Translations under genes and position numbers: made by a program
In this document: one piece after another, positions 40,604 through 49,860 of the stretch
Layout of the letters: each line of letters starts with the position of its first letter
Numbering within the stretch: position 1 is the first letter of the stretch
Origin: Vibrio cidicii
GTDB lineage: Bacteria > Pseudomonadota > Gammaproteobacteria > Enterobacterales > Vibrionaceae
NCBI RefSeq assembly: GCF_009763805.1
Contig: NZ_CP046803.1
Location: 1 to 64,000 of the forward strand
Length of the DNA stretch: 64,000 nucleotides
Direction: 5' to 3'
The notes under the pieces: model-generated
Told to the model about the DNA's origin: nothing
Database searches by the model: none
What the model saw: only the letters and a program-made list of their open reading frames with translations

Positions 40604-41389
40604 TTATGCTGCGGCATGGACCAGTGGGAAGCCCAGAGTCGGATGCTGAGCTATCAGTGCTTTGTAGCCATAGACATTTTCAATTATGTCTGGCGTTAAC
40701 GCTTGCCATGGCGCAGCGTCTACCGCAATTCTCCCTTGATGTAAGATGACCAAACGATCCGAATATTGTGCAGCGAGGTTTAGATCGTGCAAGACCACGA
40801 TGACGGCCGCATTTTCCTCTTTGGCCAACTGACGCGCAATTGCCAACGTGTTGTGCTGGTGGGCAAGATCGAGTGCCGAAGTCGGCTCATCCAACATCAA
40901 GATTTTATCTTTCCCCGCTTGGTGTAATTGTGTCAGCACCCTCGCTAAATGGAGCCTTTGCTTTTCGCCGCCCGATAGCGAAGGGTAGACGCTTTCGGCA
41001 AGATGCAATACATCGGTCTTTTGCATGTAATCTTGGGCCAGTTGGCTGACTTTATGCTGCGGCAAACTTAAGGGGATCGCGCCCAGCTCGACCACTTCAC
41101 GTGCCAGAAAAGGAAAGGTGAGTGCGCTGCTTTGCGGTAAAAGGCCGAGATGGCGGGACAATTCGGCGGGCTGCCATTGTGAAGCCGCTTTGCCGAAATA
41201 TTCGATCTCATTTTGCGATGAAATTTCGCGGCATAACAGCTTGAGCAAGGTACTTTTGCCTGCGCCATTTGGACCGAGCAATGCGGTCACTTCGCCAGCT
41301 CGAAAATCAATATCGACTTTGTTTAGCACCACTCGAGAGCCAAATTTGACCTCCAGTTGTCGACCACTTAGCACGACATGTCCACTCAC
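40604..41389 (-). CDS. hutD: Haem ABC transporter ATPase HutD
   Basis: A 261-residue ATPase that powers haem import with HutB and HutC. I place the start at the GTG at 41389 (VSGHVVLSGRQLEVKFGS), which overlaps the hutC stop by four bases (GTGA); the longer open frame is antisense-like. Walker A is LLGPNGAGKST (about residue 36), the signature is LSGGEKQR, Walker B is ILMLDEPTSALD. Last gene of the tonB-exbB-exbD-hutBCD operon, which is expected to be Fur-repressed. Confidence 0.93.
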   Translation of the reverse strand: MSGHVVLSGRQLEVKFGSRVVLNKVDIDFRAGEVTALLGPNGAGKSTLLKLLCREISSQNEIEYFGKAASQWQPAELSRHLGLLPQSSALTFPFLAREVVELGAIPLSLPQHKVSQLAQDYMQKTDVLHLAESVYPSLSGGEKQRLHLARVLTQLHQAGKDKILMLDEPTSALDLAHQHNTLAIARQLAKEENAAVIVVLHDLNLAAQYSDRLVILHQGRIAVDAAPWQALTPDIIENVYGYKALIAQHPTLGFPLVHAAA

Positions 41390-42426
41390 AGCATTTTTCC
41401 TTTTTGTTGCAGTAACAGATAGATGAAGAAAGGAGCGCCAATCGCCGCTGTGACAATACCGACAGGCAGTTCTGCGGGGGCTACTGCGATGCGTGCAATC
41501 ATATCGGCAACTGTCAGCAGCAACGCGCCAAGCATCGCCGAAATAGGGATCAGCTTGCGATGGTCCGGCCCGGCGAGCATTCGGCCAAGATGAGGGATGA
41601 CCAAACCGATAAAACCGACCGCGCCACAAATGCTGACCGTTACGCCGACGCCCACAGCCGCCAAGGTGATCAACCCTCGTTTGAGTGATTGCACCTCAAT
41701 GCCAAGGTGTCTCGCCTCGGCCTCTCCGAGTAACAGCGCGTTGAGTGGCATCGCTTTGCGGGCAAAGTAACCATAAAGAATCAGCATAGTGACCAGGGCC
41801 AGCATGATGGATGACCAACTGGCGGCGGCGAGAGATCCCATCGACCATAACGAGAGATCGCGTAAGGTTTGATCGTCGGCGAGAAAATTGAGATAGCCAA
41901 TTACCGCACCAGAAATGGCACTGATGGCGACACCCGCAAGTAGCATGATGGTGACTGACGTACCGAACTTGCTCGCGCCAATACGATAGACAAGCCATGT
42001 TGCGCCCGCACCGCCGAGAAAGCTAAACAGCGGCAAAATCGCCAAGTTCATCAACTGCGGATATAGGTGACTGACTTGAGAAAGGCCGACAATGGCTACG
42101 GCGCCGCCGAGCGCGGCACCGGCCGAGACGCCGATGATACCGGGTTCGGCTAATGGGTTACGAAACAAGCCTTGCATTACTACGCCACACAACGCGAGGA
42201 TCGCGCCGACCAACATACAGAGCAAGGTGCGTGGCAGGCGGATCTCGCGGATCACGATGTCGATGTGCGCTGGTAAGTCGCCTAAATTAAGTAAGCTGTG
42301 GAAAGTGTCATTGGCGCTGATGTTCATCGGCCCGACGGTCACTGAAGAGACGGCGGTTGCAACTAACAGCAAGCTAAAAAAGCACAGCACTTGGGCAAGA
42401 GAAAGACGGCGTAACATGGTGATCAC
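41386..42426 (-). CDS. hutC: Haem ABC transporter permease HutC
   Basis: A 346-residue inner-membrane permease of the FecCD/BtuC type with about ten helices. The family motif LCGVVMQGLFRNPLAEPGI is near residue 80, and the coupling region near 225 reads LLLGEAEARHLGIEVQSLKR. It moves haem across the inner membrane. The start is the GTG at 42426, overlapping the hutB stop by one base, or the ATG at 42417. Confidence 0.93.
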   Translation of the reverse strand: MITMLRRLSLAQVLCFFSLLLVATAVSSVTVGPMNISANDTFHSLLNLGDLPAHIDIVIREIRLPRTLLCMLVGAILALCGVVMQGLFRNPLAEPGIIGVSAGAALGGAVAIVGLSQVSHLYPQLMNLAILPLFSFLGGAGATWLVYRIGASKFGTSVTIMLLAGVAISAISGAVIGYLNFLADDQTLRDLSLWSMGSLAAASWSSIMLALVTMLILYGYFARKAMPLNALLLGEAEARHLGIEVQSLKRGLITLAAVGVGVTVSICGAVGFIGLVIPHLGRMLAGPDHRKLIPISAMLGALLLTVADMIARIAVAPAELPVGIVTAAIGAPFFIYLLLQQKGKML

Positions 42427-43283
42427 TAGTTGGTATAGAGAAGCTGATTAAGACGCTCAGCTTCGGCTAAGCTTTTTAGACCTAAGCCACCCACAAGGGC
42501 TGACCCATCGATGGTGACGATCTGTTTATTGATGCCTGCTGGGGTTGCAGCAAGTAGCGGTAACATCTTGATGATTGCATCCGGCCCGCCTAATTTTTCA
42601 TAGCTTCGGCCGCTCACCAAAATCACATCGGGCTGCATTTCGACCATGGCCTCTGTTGACAGCGGTTTGTATGAGTTTAATTGTTGCGCGGCGGGGTTGA
42701 TGGCACCAGCGAGCTTGATGATGGCATCTGGCGTAGTGTCATTACCAGCCACACTGGGTGCGCGACCATCGTGGATCAAAAGAAACAGCACTTTCTTTTT
42801 ACTGCTTTCGGCCGGTTGATTACTGTTGAGCTTAGTTACTTGCTGGGCCACGATCTGTTTCAACTGAGAAGCTGCTTCTTTACGATCAAGTAGTTGAGCA
42901 ATATCGTCGATACGCTGCATCAAGCCGTCGACATCAGCGTCGGTGTTGACCACTTTCACATCCACACCGGTGGATTTAAGCTGTGCTAGCACAGGTGCTG
43001 GGCCCATTTCATCGGAGCCGACGAGCGTGGTTGGGTTTAGCGCCAGTAATCCTTCAGCGGAAAGGCTGCGGTGATAGCCAATTTTGGGCAGTGATACCGA
43101 ATCGGGTAGATGACTCGTCACATCGACGCCGACTAAACTTTTTTCAGCGTGGAGCGCAAAAACCAGTTCAGTTACGGCGCTGCCTGCGCTGATGAGGCGT
43201 TCCTCTGCGGTGGCGGTTTGGCTCACCATCACTGTGCCAAGCAGAGCGATGCTCGCAGCGATGGTTGTCAGTTGCTTTTTCAT
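42426..43283 (-). CDS. hutB: Periplasmic haem-binding protein HutB
   Basis: A 285-residue protein with a signal peptide (MKKQLTTIAASIALLGTVMVSQTATA) and the class III substrate-binding fold (GSAVTELVFALHAEKSLVGV, then a long helix and KIGYHRSLSAEGLLALNPTT). HutB receives haem after TonB-dependent receptors bring it across the outer membrane and passes it to HutCD. Tyr52/Tyr65-like residues in the HYRS-type region are plausible haem ligands. Confidence 0.93.
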   Translation of the reverse strand: MKKQLTTIAASIALLGTVMVSQTATAEERLISAGSAVTELVFALHAEKSLVGVDVTSHLPDSVSLPKIGYHRSLSAEGLLALNPTTLVGSDEMGPAPVLAQLKSTGVDVKVVNTDADVDGLMQRIDDIAQLLDRKEAASQLKQIVAQQVTKLNSNQPAESSKKKVLFLLIHDGRAPSVAGNDTTPDAIIKLAGAINPAAQQLNSYKPLSTEAMVEMQPDVILVSGRSYEKLGGPDAIIKMLPLLAATPAGINKQIVTIDGSALVGGLGLKSLAEAERLNQLLYTN

Positions 43284-43295
43284 AGATGAAATCTC

Positions 43296-43709
43296 TTATT
43301 GCGGTGGTTCGGTAAGAAGCTGTGTTGCTTTAATGCCGCTCTCTTGAAGAAATCCGAGCAGCCTCACCAGATGTTGAATGTCGGCGGTTTTATCTGCGCC
43401 AATCACCACGGGTTTGTCTGAGTTTTTGCTTTCTTCAATTAAAGCGAGCGTAAAGTTGTCCCAATCGATGTAACGTTGGCCATTGATCGCCCAGTGTGGC
43501 TCGTCAGCTAGAATATTGATGGTCAACGACTGCTTTTCGACTGGCGCGACGGCGTTGGAATCGCTGCTCGGCAAGTCAACATCAATGGAATCGAGCTTGA
43601 CAGCCGCGGTTAGCATCAAAAACACCATCACAATGAAGATGATGTCGAGCAGCGGAGTGAGATCGGGCGTCAAGCCATGCGAGTTGTCGGGTGGCGGCGC
43701 TTTGATCAT
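43296..43709 (-). CDS. exbD: Biopolymer transport protein ExbD
   Basis: A 137-residue inner-membrane protein with one transmembrane helix at about residues 20-40 and the essential helix aspartate in LTPLLDIIFIVMVFLML. It couples the proton gradient to TonB with ExbB. The start at the ATG at 43709 (GGAG upstream) overlaps the exbB stop as ATGA. Confidence 0.92.
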   Translation of the reverse strand: MIKAPPPDNSHGLTPDLTPLLDIIFIVMVFLMLTAAVKLDSIDVDLPSSDSNAVAPVEKQSLTINILADEPHWAINGQRYIDWDNFTLALIEESKNSDKPVVIGADKTADIQHLVRLLGFLQESGIKATQLLTEPPQ

Positions 43710-44392
43710 TTCAGCTCCGTCGTCAGTTCGGTTGCTGTGCGCAGACCCTGTGGAGAAACGTGCTGTACGGCAACGCCTTCCAGCCACAAGTTGACGTAGT
43801 TGAGCGTGTGCTCCAGTTTCGCCATCACTCTATCTGCCCAAAGCCCAAGTAGCTGCGCCCCTGCAATTGCGGGCAGGGCAATCAATAGGCCAGCAGCGGT
43901 GGTGCGCATTGCGAGGCCAAGACCATCGGCGAGATCGTTGGGAGTGATATTACCGCTGGAAGCAGCGACGCCTTTAAACATCTCAATCAACCCCAGTACG
44001 GTGCCGAGCAGGCCAATTAAAGGGCTGAGCACGCCGATCAGAGTGAGCAAGCGTAAGCCAGAGTGAAGTTGATGGCGTTTTTCTTGTAGCCACATTCCAG
44101 CGGCATCTTCTCGTAAGGATTTCGCAAACGCGTGATGCGCCAGTAACATGGCGACCCCTTTGTAAAGCAGTGGACGCTTCAATGCTAGGCGTTCGGCCAA
44201 CTGTTCAATGTGCAGGTTATTGGTGGGCGAAATAGTGTGCAACTCACGGCGAATGGCACGTTTGCCAACCCCAAGACTCAGCACGACTTGAATGGAACGC
44301 TCGATAAGGATCATCACCATCACGGTGGAACAAATGATTAGCGGCCAAGCCATTAGCCCAAGTTGGCTCTGTAGTTCATGTATATGTTGCAT
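43706..44392 (-). CDS. exbB: MotA/TolQ/ExbB proton-channel protein ExbB
   Basis: A 228-residue inner-membrane protein with three transmembrane helices (about 15-35, 125-150, 165-190). The conserved stretch GLRLLTLIGVLSPLIGLLGT and the glycine/alanine-rich TTAAGLLIALPA are the ExbB core. It forms the proton-driven motor with ExbD. Two bases separate it from tonB. Confidence 0.93.
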   Translation of the reverse strand: MQHIHELQSQLGLMAWPLIICSTVMVMILIERSIQVVLSLGVGKRAIRRELHTISPTNNLHIEQLAERLALKRPLLYKGVAMLLAHHAFAKSLREDAAGMWLQEKRHQLHSGLRLLTLIGVLSPLIGLLGTVLGLIEMFKGVAASSGNITPNDLADGLGLAMRTTAAGLLIALPAIAGAQLLGLWADRVMAKLEHTLNYVNLWLEGVAVQHVSPQGLRTATELTTELK

Positions 44393-44394
44393 AG

Positions 44395-45156
44395 TTAATC
44401 CAATGAAAAACGAACGGGAACTCTGATGCGAGAAGGCATTCTTCTGCCGTTCTCAACGTGTGGAGAGAAGCGCCACGCTTTGGTCGCTTTTAACGCGGCG
44501 TTATCTAGCATCTCTGTGCCGCTGGAGGCGATCAGCACCGATTTGATCTGCTCGCCTTTTTCATCGAGCCAAATCTCAACCATCGCGGTGCCTTCGATGC
44601 CTCTTTTTTGTGCAAGACGAGGATACTTCGGTGGCACGGGCCTTTCGAGATAACTTGGTCTGTCGACCAGTACCGGTAAACTGCTCGCTCCTTGCGCGCT
44701 CTGCGCTGGTGTCGGTTTACTGCTCGGTTGTGGATCTTCAGCCACGGTTTGCTTTTCTTTTTTGGGCGGTACTTCTGTCTGCTCTGCTTGAGTTTCAGCC
44801 TTGTCCGTTGCCACTGTTGGCGTCTGTTTTGTTTTGACAGGCTGCGTTTCTGCTGGCGGTTTGATAGCCTCTTTCTTGACTGGCTTGTGCACTTTTTCTC
44901 GTTGAATGGGTGCTGGCTGAGGCTTTTTTGCCTCTTCGATCACTGGTTTTTTTTCGACGGGTGGATGTTGCGGCTCAACTTTTGCTGCCGGTGGCTGAGG
45001 CTTAACCGCAACAAGATTCACCGCCACGGAAGACGATTGATTTCCAGCGGTTGCAGCAAAGGCTTGCTTCTCATCTGCAACAAAAAGTATGGCAGCGTGC
45101 AGCACGAGAGACGCCATTCCTGCGAAGACATATCTAGGTAAATTCACAATGTTCAT
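44395..45156 (-). CDS. tonB1: Energy transducer TonB1
   Basis: A 253-residue TonB. One N-terminal transmembrane helix (residues 10-30) leads to a proline- and lysine-rich periplasmic spacer (about 55-165, with KPQPAPIQREKVHKP) and a C-terminal TonB domain (YPRLAQKRGIEGTAMVEIWL, KATKAWRFSPHVENGR). The start is either the TTG at 45165 or the ATG at 45156, which I prefer. First gene of the haem operon; the Fur-like site upstream lies within the divergent promoter region. Confidence 0.93.
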   Translation of the reverse strand: MNIVNLPRYVFAGMASLVLHAAILFVADEKQAFAATAGNQSSSVAVNLVAVKPQPPAAKVEPQHPPVEKKPVIEEAKKPQPAPIQREKVHKPVKKEAIKPPAETQPVKTKQTPTVATDKAETQAEQTEVPPKKEKQTVAEDPQPSSKPTPAQSAQGASSLPVLVDRPSYLERPVPPKYPRLAQKRGIEGTAMVEIWLDEKGEQIKSVLIASSGTEMLDNAALKATKAWRFSPHVENGRRMPSRIRVPVRFSLD

Positions 45157-45202
45157 ACTGTCCAATCAAGCTAACTGGGCGAGATTATTACCTACAATAC
45201 AA

Positions 45203-45233
45203 ATAATATCAATTATCAATTGCATTATCATTT
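45203..45233. promoter_or_regulatory. Fur box between tonB1 and hutW
   Basis: The sequence contains overlapping ATTATCA-type hexamers (TATCAATTATCAATTGCATT, then ATCATT), matching the GATAAT/ATTATC pattern of the Fur consensus. It lies between divergent iron genes. Confidence 0.7.
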
Positions 45234-45309
45234 GTCTGATTTTATCATTTGCCCAGTTTAAAGAATTAGACTCACCAAGCTTCACCTGGTGAGTAATAAG
45301 CGAGTAACG

Positions 45310-46683
45310 ATGACGCTTAATTTAGAGAAGTACGATCAATCGATTCTTGGCGCGAACATCCCCGATCCACTGCGCTTTGCATTTGCACAAAAACACGCTG
45401 CGCACGCCGGCGGAGGAAGTCGCCCCCTAGCCGCGGACAAAATAAGTCCGACGTTCCAGCGGCTGATGTCTCAGCAAGAGAGCACCAAGCAAAAGCGTTG
45501 CCTTTATGTGCACATTCCATTTTGTCGCGTGCGCTGTACCTTTTGTAATTTCTTCCAAAATGCGGCTAGCCGTCAGTTGGTCGATAGCTATTTCGCCGCC
45601 TTGATGGCCGAAGTTGAACTCAAAGCGGCACAGCCTTGGACGCAAAACGGCGTGTTTCATGCTGTCTATGTTGGCGGCGGAACGCCAACAGACTTATCGC
45701 CGGAACAGGTCGAGCAGCTCGGCGCAATGTTGCGCAGCCGCTTTCCATTGGCGGCTGACTGTGAAATCACTTTAGAAGGCCGAATTAACCGTTTTAGCGA
45801 TGAGATGTATCAAAGTGCGCTAAAAGGAGGTTTTAACCGTTTCTCCTTTGGCGTGCAGAGCTTTGATACTTTAGTAAGACGCAGCGCCAAACGCTTGGAT
45901 GACAGAGAGCAAGTGCTTTCTCGCATTAGTGAGCTGGCTGGTTACGATGAAGCGCCCATCATTGTTGATCTGCTTTACGGTTTACCGCATCAAACTGAGC
46001 AAGTGTTGCAGCAAGATCTGCAGGATTTCATCTCAACCGGTGCGCATGGTTTAGATCTGTATCAACTGGTCGTTGGTGGCAGTGCACCAATGCTTAACTT
46101 AGTGGAAAAAGGCCGTTTGCCCGCACCCGCGACCACCGCAGAGAAAGCGTCTATGTATCAATTGGGTGTTGAGTTTATGCAAGCACATCACCTCAAGCAG
46201 CTCAGTGTAAATCATTGGGCAACGGATAATCGCGAGCGCAGTTTGTACAACAGTCTGGCAAAAACCTACGCTGAAGTGTTGCCAATTGGTTGTGGAGCGG
46301 GTGGCTCGATTGGTGGTTATGGTTTGATGCAAGAGCGCCAGCTTGATCGCTATCTCGAAGCGATGAGACAGCAACGTGTGCCCTTGATGCTGGTGACAAA
46401 GCAGCACCACTTAGAGCCAATTTTTTCAGCGTTAAAATCGGGTTTTGATCGCGGTGTGCTGCAAGCCTGCCAGCTAGCTGATTTTGCTGGAATAGATACG
46501 TTTGAGTATCTGCGTCCACTGTTTGAAGTTTGGCAGCAAAAAGGGTTAATTGAGCTGAATGGGCAGAGTCTGGTGCTAACGTTAGCCGGCAGCTTTTGGG
46601 CGGTGACACTCGCTCAAGCTTGCATCCAAGTACTAAGCTCTGAGTATCAGCAGCAACAGCAGATTTACGATATTGCGCTGTAA
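45310..46683 (+). CDS. hutW: HutW, HemN-like radical SAM haem utilisation protein
   Basis: A 457-residue radical SAM enzyme (464 if the GTG at 45289 is used). The cluster motif is HIPFCRVRCTFCNFF (CxxxCxxC) near residue 75, followed by YVGGGTPTDLS and the SAM-binding ITLEGRINRF. It resembles ChuW-type HemN relatives, which open haem anaerobically to release iron. It heads the hutWXZ operon, divergent from tonB1. Confidence 0.92.
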   Translation: MTLNLEKYDQSILGANIPDPLRFAFAQKHAAHAGGGSRPLAADKISPTFQRLMSQQESTKQKRCLYVHIPFCRVRCTFCNFFQNAASRQLVDSYFAALMAEVELKAAQPWTQNGVFHAVYVGGGTPTDLSPEQVEQLGAMLRSRFPLAADCEITLEGRINRFSDEMYQSALKGGFNRFSFGVQSFDTLVRRSAKRLDDREQVLSRISELAGYDEAPIIVDLLYGLPHQTEQVLQQDLQDFISTGAHGLDLYQLVVGGSAPMLNLVEKGRLPAPATTAEKASMYQLGVEFMQAHHLKQLSVNHWATDNRERSLYNSLAKTYAEVLPIGCGAGGSIGGYGLMQERQLDRYLEAMRQQRVPLMLVTKQHHLEPIFSALKSGFDRGVLQACQLADFAGIDTFEYLRPLFEVWQQKGLIELNGQSLVLTLAGSFWAVTLAQACIQVLSSEYQQQQQIYDIAL

Positions 46684-46728
46684 CAACAGCGCAATTTATT
46701 GAATAAACCAAGAACTTTTGGAAGCAAA

Positions 46729-47232
46729 ATGAACGAACTACAAGCAAAAGTCGCAGAACTGTTGCAACAAGAACCAACGCTGTTGCCGGGGGCAATGGCC
46801 GAACGCCTCAATGTGTCAGAGCTGGATGTGGTCAGTGCCTTGCCAAGCGACATGGCGGTAATGCTACCGGGTGAAATGGCTCAACCTGTATTAGAAAGTC
46901 TGGTCGATTTCGGCCCGGTGACGACGATAGTGCACGCTTTTGGTTCGATATTTGAGGTGAAAGCGCCGTTTCCCAAGGGAAAAGAAGCCAGAGGCTACTA
47001 CAACCTGATGGGACGCCAAGGTGAGCTGCATGGTCATCTCAAGCTGGACAACGTTAAAGCGGTTGGTTTAGTGAGTAAGCCTTTTATGGGGCGTGAGAGC
47101 CACTATTTTGGTTTTTTCTCCCAGAGCGGGGAAAATATTTTTAAAATCTACCTTGGCCGTGATGAGAAGCGTGAGCTGATTCCACAGCAAGTGGAGCGTT
47201 TTAAAGCGATGCAAGCTGAGTTTGCAAAGTAA
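46729..47232 (+). CDS. hutX: HutX, haem utilisation protein
   Basis: A 167-residue cytoplasmic protein of the HutX/ChuX family, which binds haem and passes it to HutZ. Family features include LPSDMAVMLPGEMAQPVLES and the C-terminal HYFGFFSQSGENIFKIYLGR. The ATG at 46729 is chosen because GGAAG precedes it; an upstream in-frame ATG at 46699 is less likely. Confidence 0.92.
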   Translation: MNELQAKVAELLQQEPTLLPGAMAERLNVSELDVVSALPSDMAVMLPGEMAQPVLESLVDFGPVTTIVHAFGSIFEVKAPFPKGKEARGYYNLMGRQGELHGHLKLDNVKAVGLVSKPFMGRESHYFGFFSQSGENIFKIYLGRDEKRELIPQQVERFKAMQAEFAK

Positions 47233-47256
47233 CAGAATAAGAGTGAGGAGAAAGTC

Positions 47257-47787
47257 ATGGATCAGCAGGTAAAACAAGAACGACTACAAGGCCGCTTAGA
47301 GCCGGAGATCAAAGAGTTTCGTCAAGAGCGTCAAACCTTGCAACTGGCGACAGTGGATAAAGATGGCCGCCCAAATGTCAGCTACGCGCCTTTTGTACAA
47401 AACCAAGAAGGCTACTTTGTGCTGATTTCGCAAATCGCGCGTCATGCCCGCAATCTCCTAGAGAATCCACAAGTCTCTTTGATGATGATCGAAGATGAAG
47501 ACTCTGCAAAGCAGCTGTTTGCGCGTAAACGCCTGACGTTTGATGCGGTTGCCAGTGTGGTGGAGCGCGATAGCCAACTTTGGCAGCAGGTGATTGGTCA
47601 GATGCAAGAGCGCTTTGGTGAAATTGTTGCAGGCTTGAGCCAACTGGAAGATTTTGTCTTGTTCAATTTAAAAGCTGAACGGGGTTTGTTTGTCAAAGGC
47701 TTTGGTCAAGCATATCAAGTGTCTGGTGAGGATTTGGTCGATTTTGTTCATTTGCAAGAAGGGCACCGCCAGATCTCTAATGGCTAA
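47257..47787 (+). CDS. hutZ: HutZ, haem-degrading protein
   Basis: A 176-residue split-barrel flavin-fold protein, close in sequence to Vibrio cholerae HutZ (RLEPEIKEFRQERQTLQLAT, then YAPFVQNQEGYFVLISQIARHARN). HutZ cleaves haem to a biliverdin-type product, releasing iron. A likely haem-ligand histidine lies in DFVHLQEGHRQISNG near the C-terminus. AGGAGA precedes the ATG. Confidence 0.95.
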   Translation: MDQQVKQERLQGRLEPEIKEFRQERQTLQLATVDKDGRPNVSYAPFVQNQEGYFVLISQIARHARNLLENPQVSLMMIEDEDSAKQLFARKRLTFDAVASVVERDSQLWQQVIGQMQERFGEIVAGLSQLEDFVLFNLKAERGLFVKGFGQAYQVSGEDLVDFVHLQEGHRQISNG

Positions 47788-47865
47788 GCTCAACGCTGGT
47801 AAATATTCATGATTTTAAGGGAGTTAGTTATACTGACTCCCTTTTTTATCGGTTGGAGAGACCTT

Positions 47866-48408
47866 GTGAAACCCGTCAGTAAAGTTATGGCAGAGCTCTG
47901 TTATCCGTTTATTTATGAACAGAGTCCGGTGTGTGATTTTGAAATTGCCGCAGATGAACTCTGCTGCCGAGTTGGCCTCGTCCTGAGCATGCAGCCGCTC
48001 GACCCACTGGTGCGACAGGTGCTGAGCCGACTGCAAGCGAACATCTATCACCTTAACGGTTCAGTACGTGGCAAGTTAGCGATCAGCGAAGAGGATGTTG
48101 AGGCGTTGACTGCCGACTATGACGCGCTGCGTGAAGCCTTGTCCGGTGGTTTCGCTGGATTTGTGCTGCCGGGTGGTCATCCGGTGTCGTCGCAATTGCA
48201 CCTGTGCCGTTGTCAGGCAAAAAAAGTAGTGAGGGCCTTGGTTGCGATTGAACACAGTGGCCTGAAGTCGCCTGCGCCAATCCTGTTTCGCTATGGCAAT
48301 TTACTGGCCAATGTGATGTACGCGCTTGCCTCGTACACCAACCAAGTTAACCAAGTGGAAGAGACGGAGTTTGTGAGTAAAAGCTATCCGATGCCGAAAC
48401 GACAGTGA
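47866..48408 (+). CDS. Cobalamin adenosyltransferase-like protein, N-terminally reduced
   Basis: A 180-residue helical protein from the GTG at 47866 (GGAGAG upstream), following hutZ. The C-terminal half matches PduO-type ATP:cobalamin adenosyltransferase (AGFVLPGGHPVSSQLHLCRC, resembling FVLPGGSxLAAxLHLAR). The conserved N-terminal ATP-binding motif (TxTGDxGxT) is absent. Adenosyltransferase activity is therefore doubtful; a role in binding a tetrapyrrole or related ligand in the haem operon is conceivable but unproven. Confidence 0.7.
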   Translation: MKPVSKVMAELCYPFIYEQSPVCDFEIAADELCCRVGLVLSMQPLDPLVRQVLSRLQANIYHLNGSVRGKLAISEEDVEALTADYDALREALSGGFAGFVLPGGHPVSSQLHLCRCQAKKVVRALVAIEHSGLKSPAPILFRYGNLLANVMYALASYTNQVNQVEETEFVSKSYPMPKRQ

Positions 48409-48438
48409 TGAATGCAAGTTAAGGAAAGAGGAGGCGGA

Positions 48439-49354
48439 TTATACCGCCTCTTTGGATTTTTCAAGCGCTCGCGCACCGCGCAGCATGGCTTCCACCAATT
48501 CACCAGCATTGAATTTTTCCAGTGCCTCATGCGCGCCAACTTGATGGGCACGATCGACACAAATTTCACTCGATAGTGAGGTGTGCAAAATACGATAGGA
48601 GCGATTAAGCGCCGGATCGTTTTGTACTTCAAACGCCAGTTTCGTAGCCATCCAAACCCGGCATTTCAATGTCGCTGACCAGCAAGTCAACCGGACGACC
48701 CCGTTCGGCTTCACGGCGCATTAATTCCAGTGCATCTGCGCCGTTTTTGCAGATTTGGTAAGAGATATTGATGCTGTCCAACGCATCGCTTAACTGCTTG
48801 CGGGCAATCGACGAGTCATCTACCAGCAAGATGCTTAGTGCTTTGAGTCGTTCGCGTTCAATGTCGGTGAGCATTGGAATCTTCGTGTTTTCATACTGCG
48901 GGTAAATTTTTGATAGCAGCAGTTCGACGTCCAGCATCTGCACAATTTCATTGTTGTAACGGGTGATACCGGTGACAAACACATTGTGTCCGGCACTGGC
49001 GGGTGGCGTCTCGATGGAGCGCCAATCGCAGTCGATGATCTTCTCAATCGAACGAACCATGAAGGCCACGACGGTGCGCAGACAGTCCGTGACGATCAAA
49101 TAGCTATTTTTGTATTCCGACTTATCAATCGGGCGAAAACCAATCGCCGCCGACATATCGATGACTGGAACGGTCAGGTTACGAATCGTCACAGTGCCGA
49201 TGACGTGGCGGTGTGAATAAGGAATTTGCGTGGTGGGCAAATATGGCACGATCTCCCGAACTTTGAGCGTACCAATAGCGAAATTCTGCTTTAGTGTCAG
49301 CTTAAACACCAGCATTCCCTGCGATTGATTTGCCTTACTAGGGGCTTTAGCCAT
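48439..49354 (-). CDS. cheV: Chemotaxis coupling protein CheV (frameshifted)
   Basis: CheW-like domain (residues 10-160: GMLVFKLTLKQNFAIGTLKVR ..., NLTVPVIDMSAAIGF) followed by a receiver domain (about 175-300: ALSILLVDDSSIARKQ; LVSDIEMPGLDGYE holds the phosphoacceptor Asp). The frame breaks at 48639-48643: GTTTCG on the plus strand should be GTTCG, restoring GYELAFEVQNDPAL. Corrected, the protein is 304 residues, the usual CheV length. It couples receptors to CheA and is tuned by phosphorylation. The start ATG at 49354 has AAGGT upstream. Confidence 0.9.
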
Positions 49355-49524
49355 ACTGTTACCTTGCTTAACGTTATTTTTTACTGTCAATCTTACTGCA
49401 TAATGGCTCACCTTCAAGGGATATCGACGACGAAAGTGCGATAGAGCTATCTCATCAGCAATTAATGACCCGATTGAGGACTTCAGGTAAACTTGCGCAC
49501 TTTGACATTTTTGAGGGGAATAGC

Positions 49525-49803
49525 ATGGCCCAAACAGCAGCGGCGTTGCACATTTTGGTGAAACACAAAGAACAAGCGGAAGAGATCATTGCGCAACTAA
49601 AAAAAGGGGCAAAGTTTCACGTACTCGCTAAAAAGCACTCCCTTTGCCCATCCGGTAAACGCGGTGGTGATTTGGGTGAGTTTAAACGCGGCCAGATGGT
49701 TCCTCAGTTTGACAAAGTGTGTTTCAGCGGCGAAGTGCTCACACCACATCTGGTAAAAACCAAATTTGGCTGGCATGTGGTGAAGGTGCTGTATCGGACG
49801 TGA
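49525..49803 (+). CDS. ppiC: Parvulin-type peptidyl-prolyl isomerase
   Basis: A 92-residue single-domain parvulin like PpiC (Par10). It catalyses cis-trans isomerisation of Xaa-Pro bonds in the cytoplasm. The core is [46 protein letters not shown] and FGWHVVKV. The start ATG at 49525 follows GAGGGGAA; the longer upstream frame is not family-like. No signal peptide. Confidence 0.93.
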   Translation: MAQTAAALHILVKHKEQAEEIIAQLKKGAKFHVLAKKHSLCPSGKRGGDLGEFKRGQMVPQFDKVCFSGEVLTPHLVKTKFGWHVVKVLYRT

Positions 49804-49860
49804 TATGAGTTAAGCTTCGCTAGTCATCTCCTGATTGAACAGAGCGTTTTAGGGCAAAAT

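Noticed and set aside
40604..41629. Longer hutD start at 41629
   Set aside because: The extra 80 residues overlap hutC in another frame and are not ABC-ATPase-like; the GTG at 41389 couples with the hutC stop.
48639..48643. CheV truncated by true loss of its receiver domain
   Set aside because: The remaining receiver segment continues intact in the next frame with correct spacing after one base is removed.
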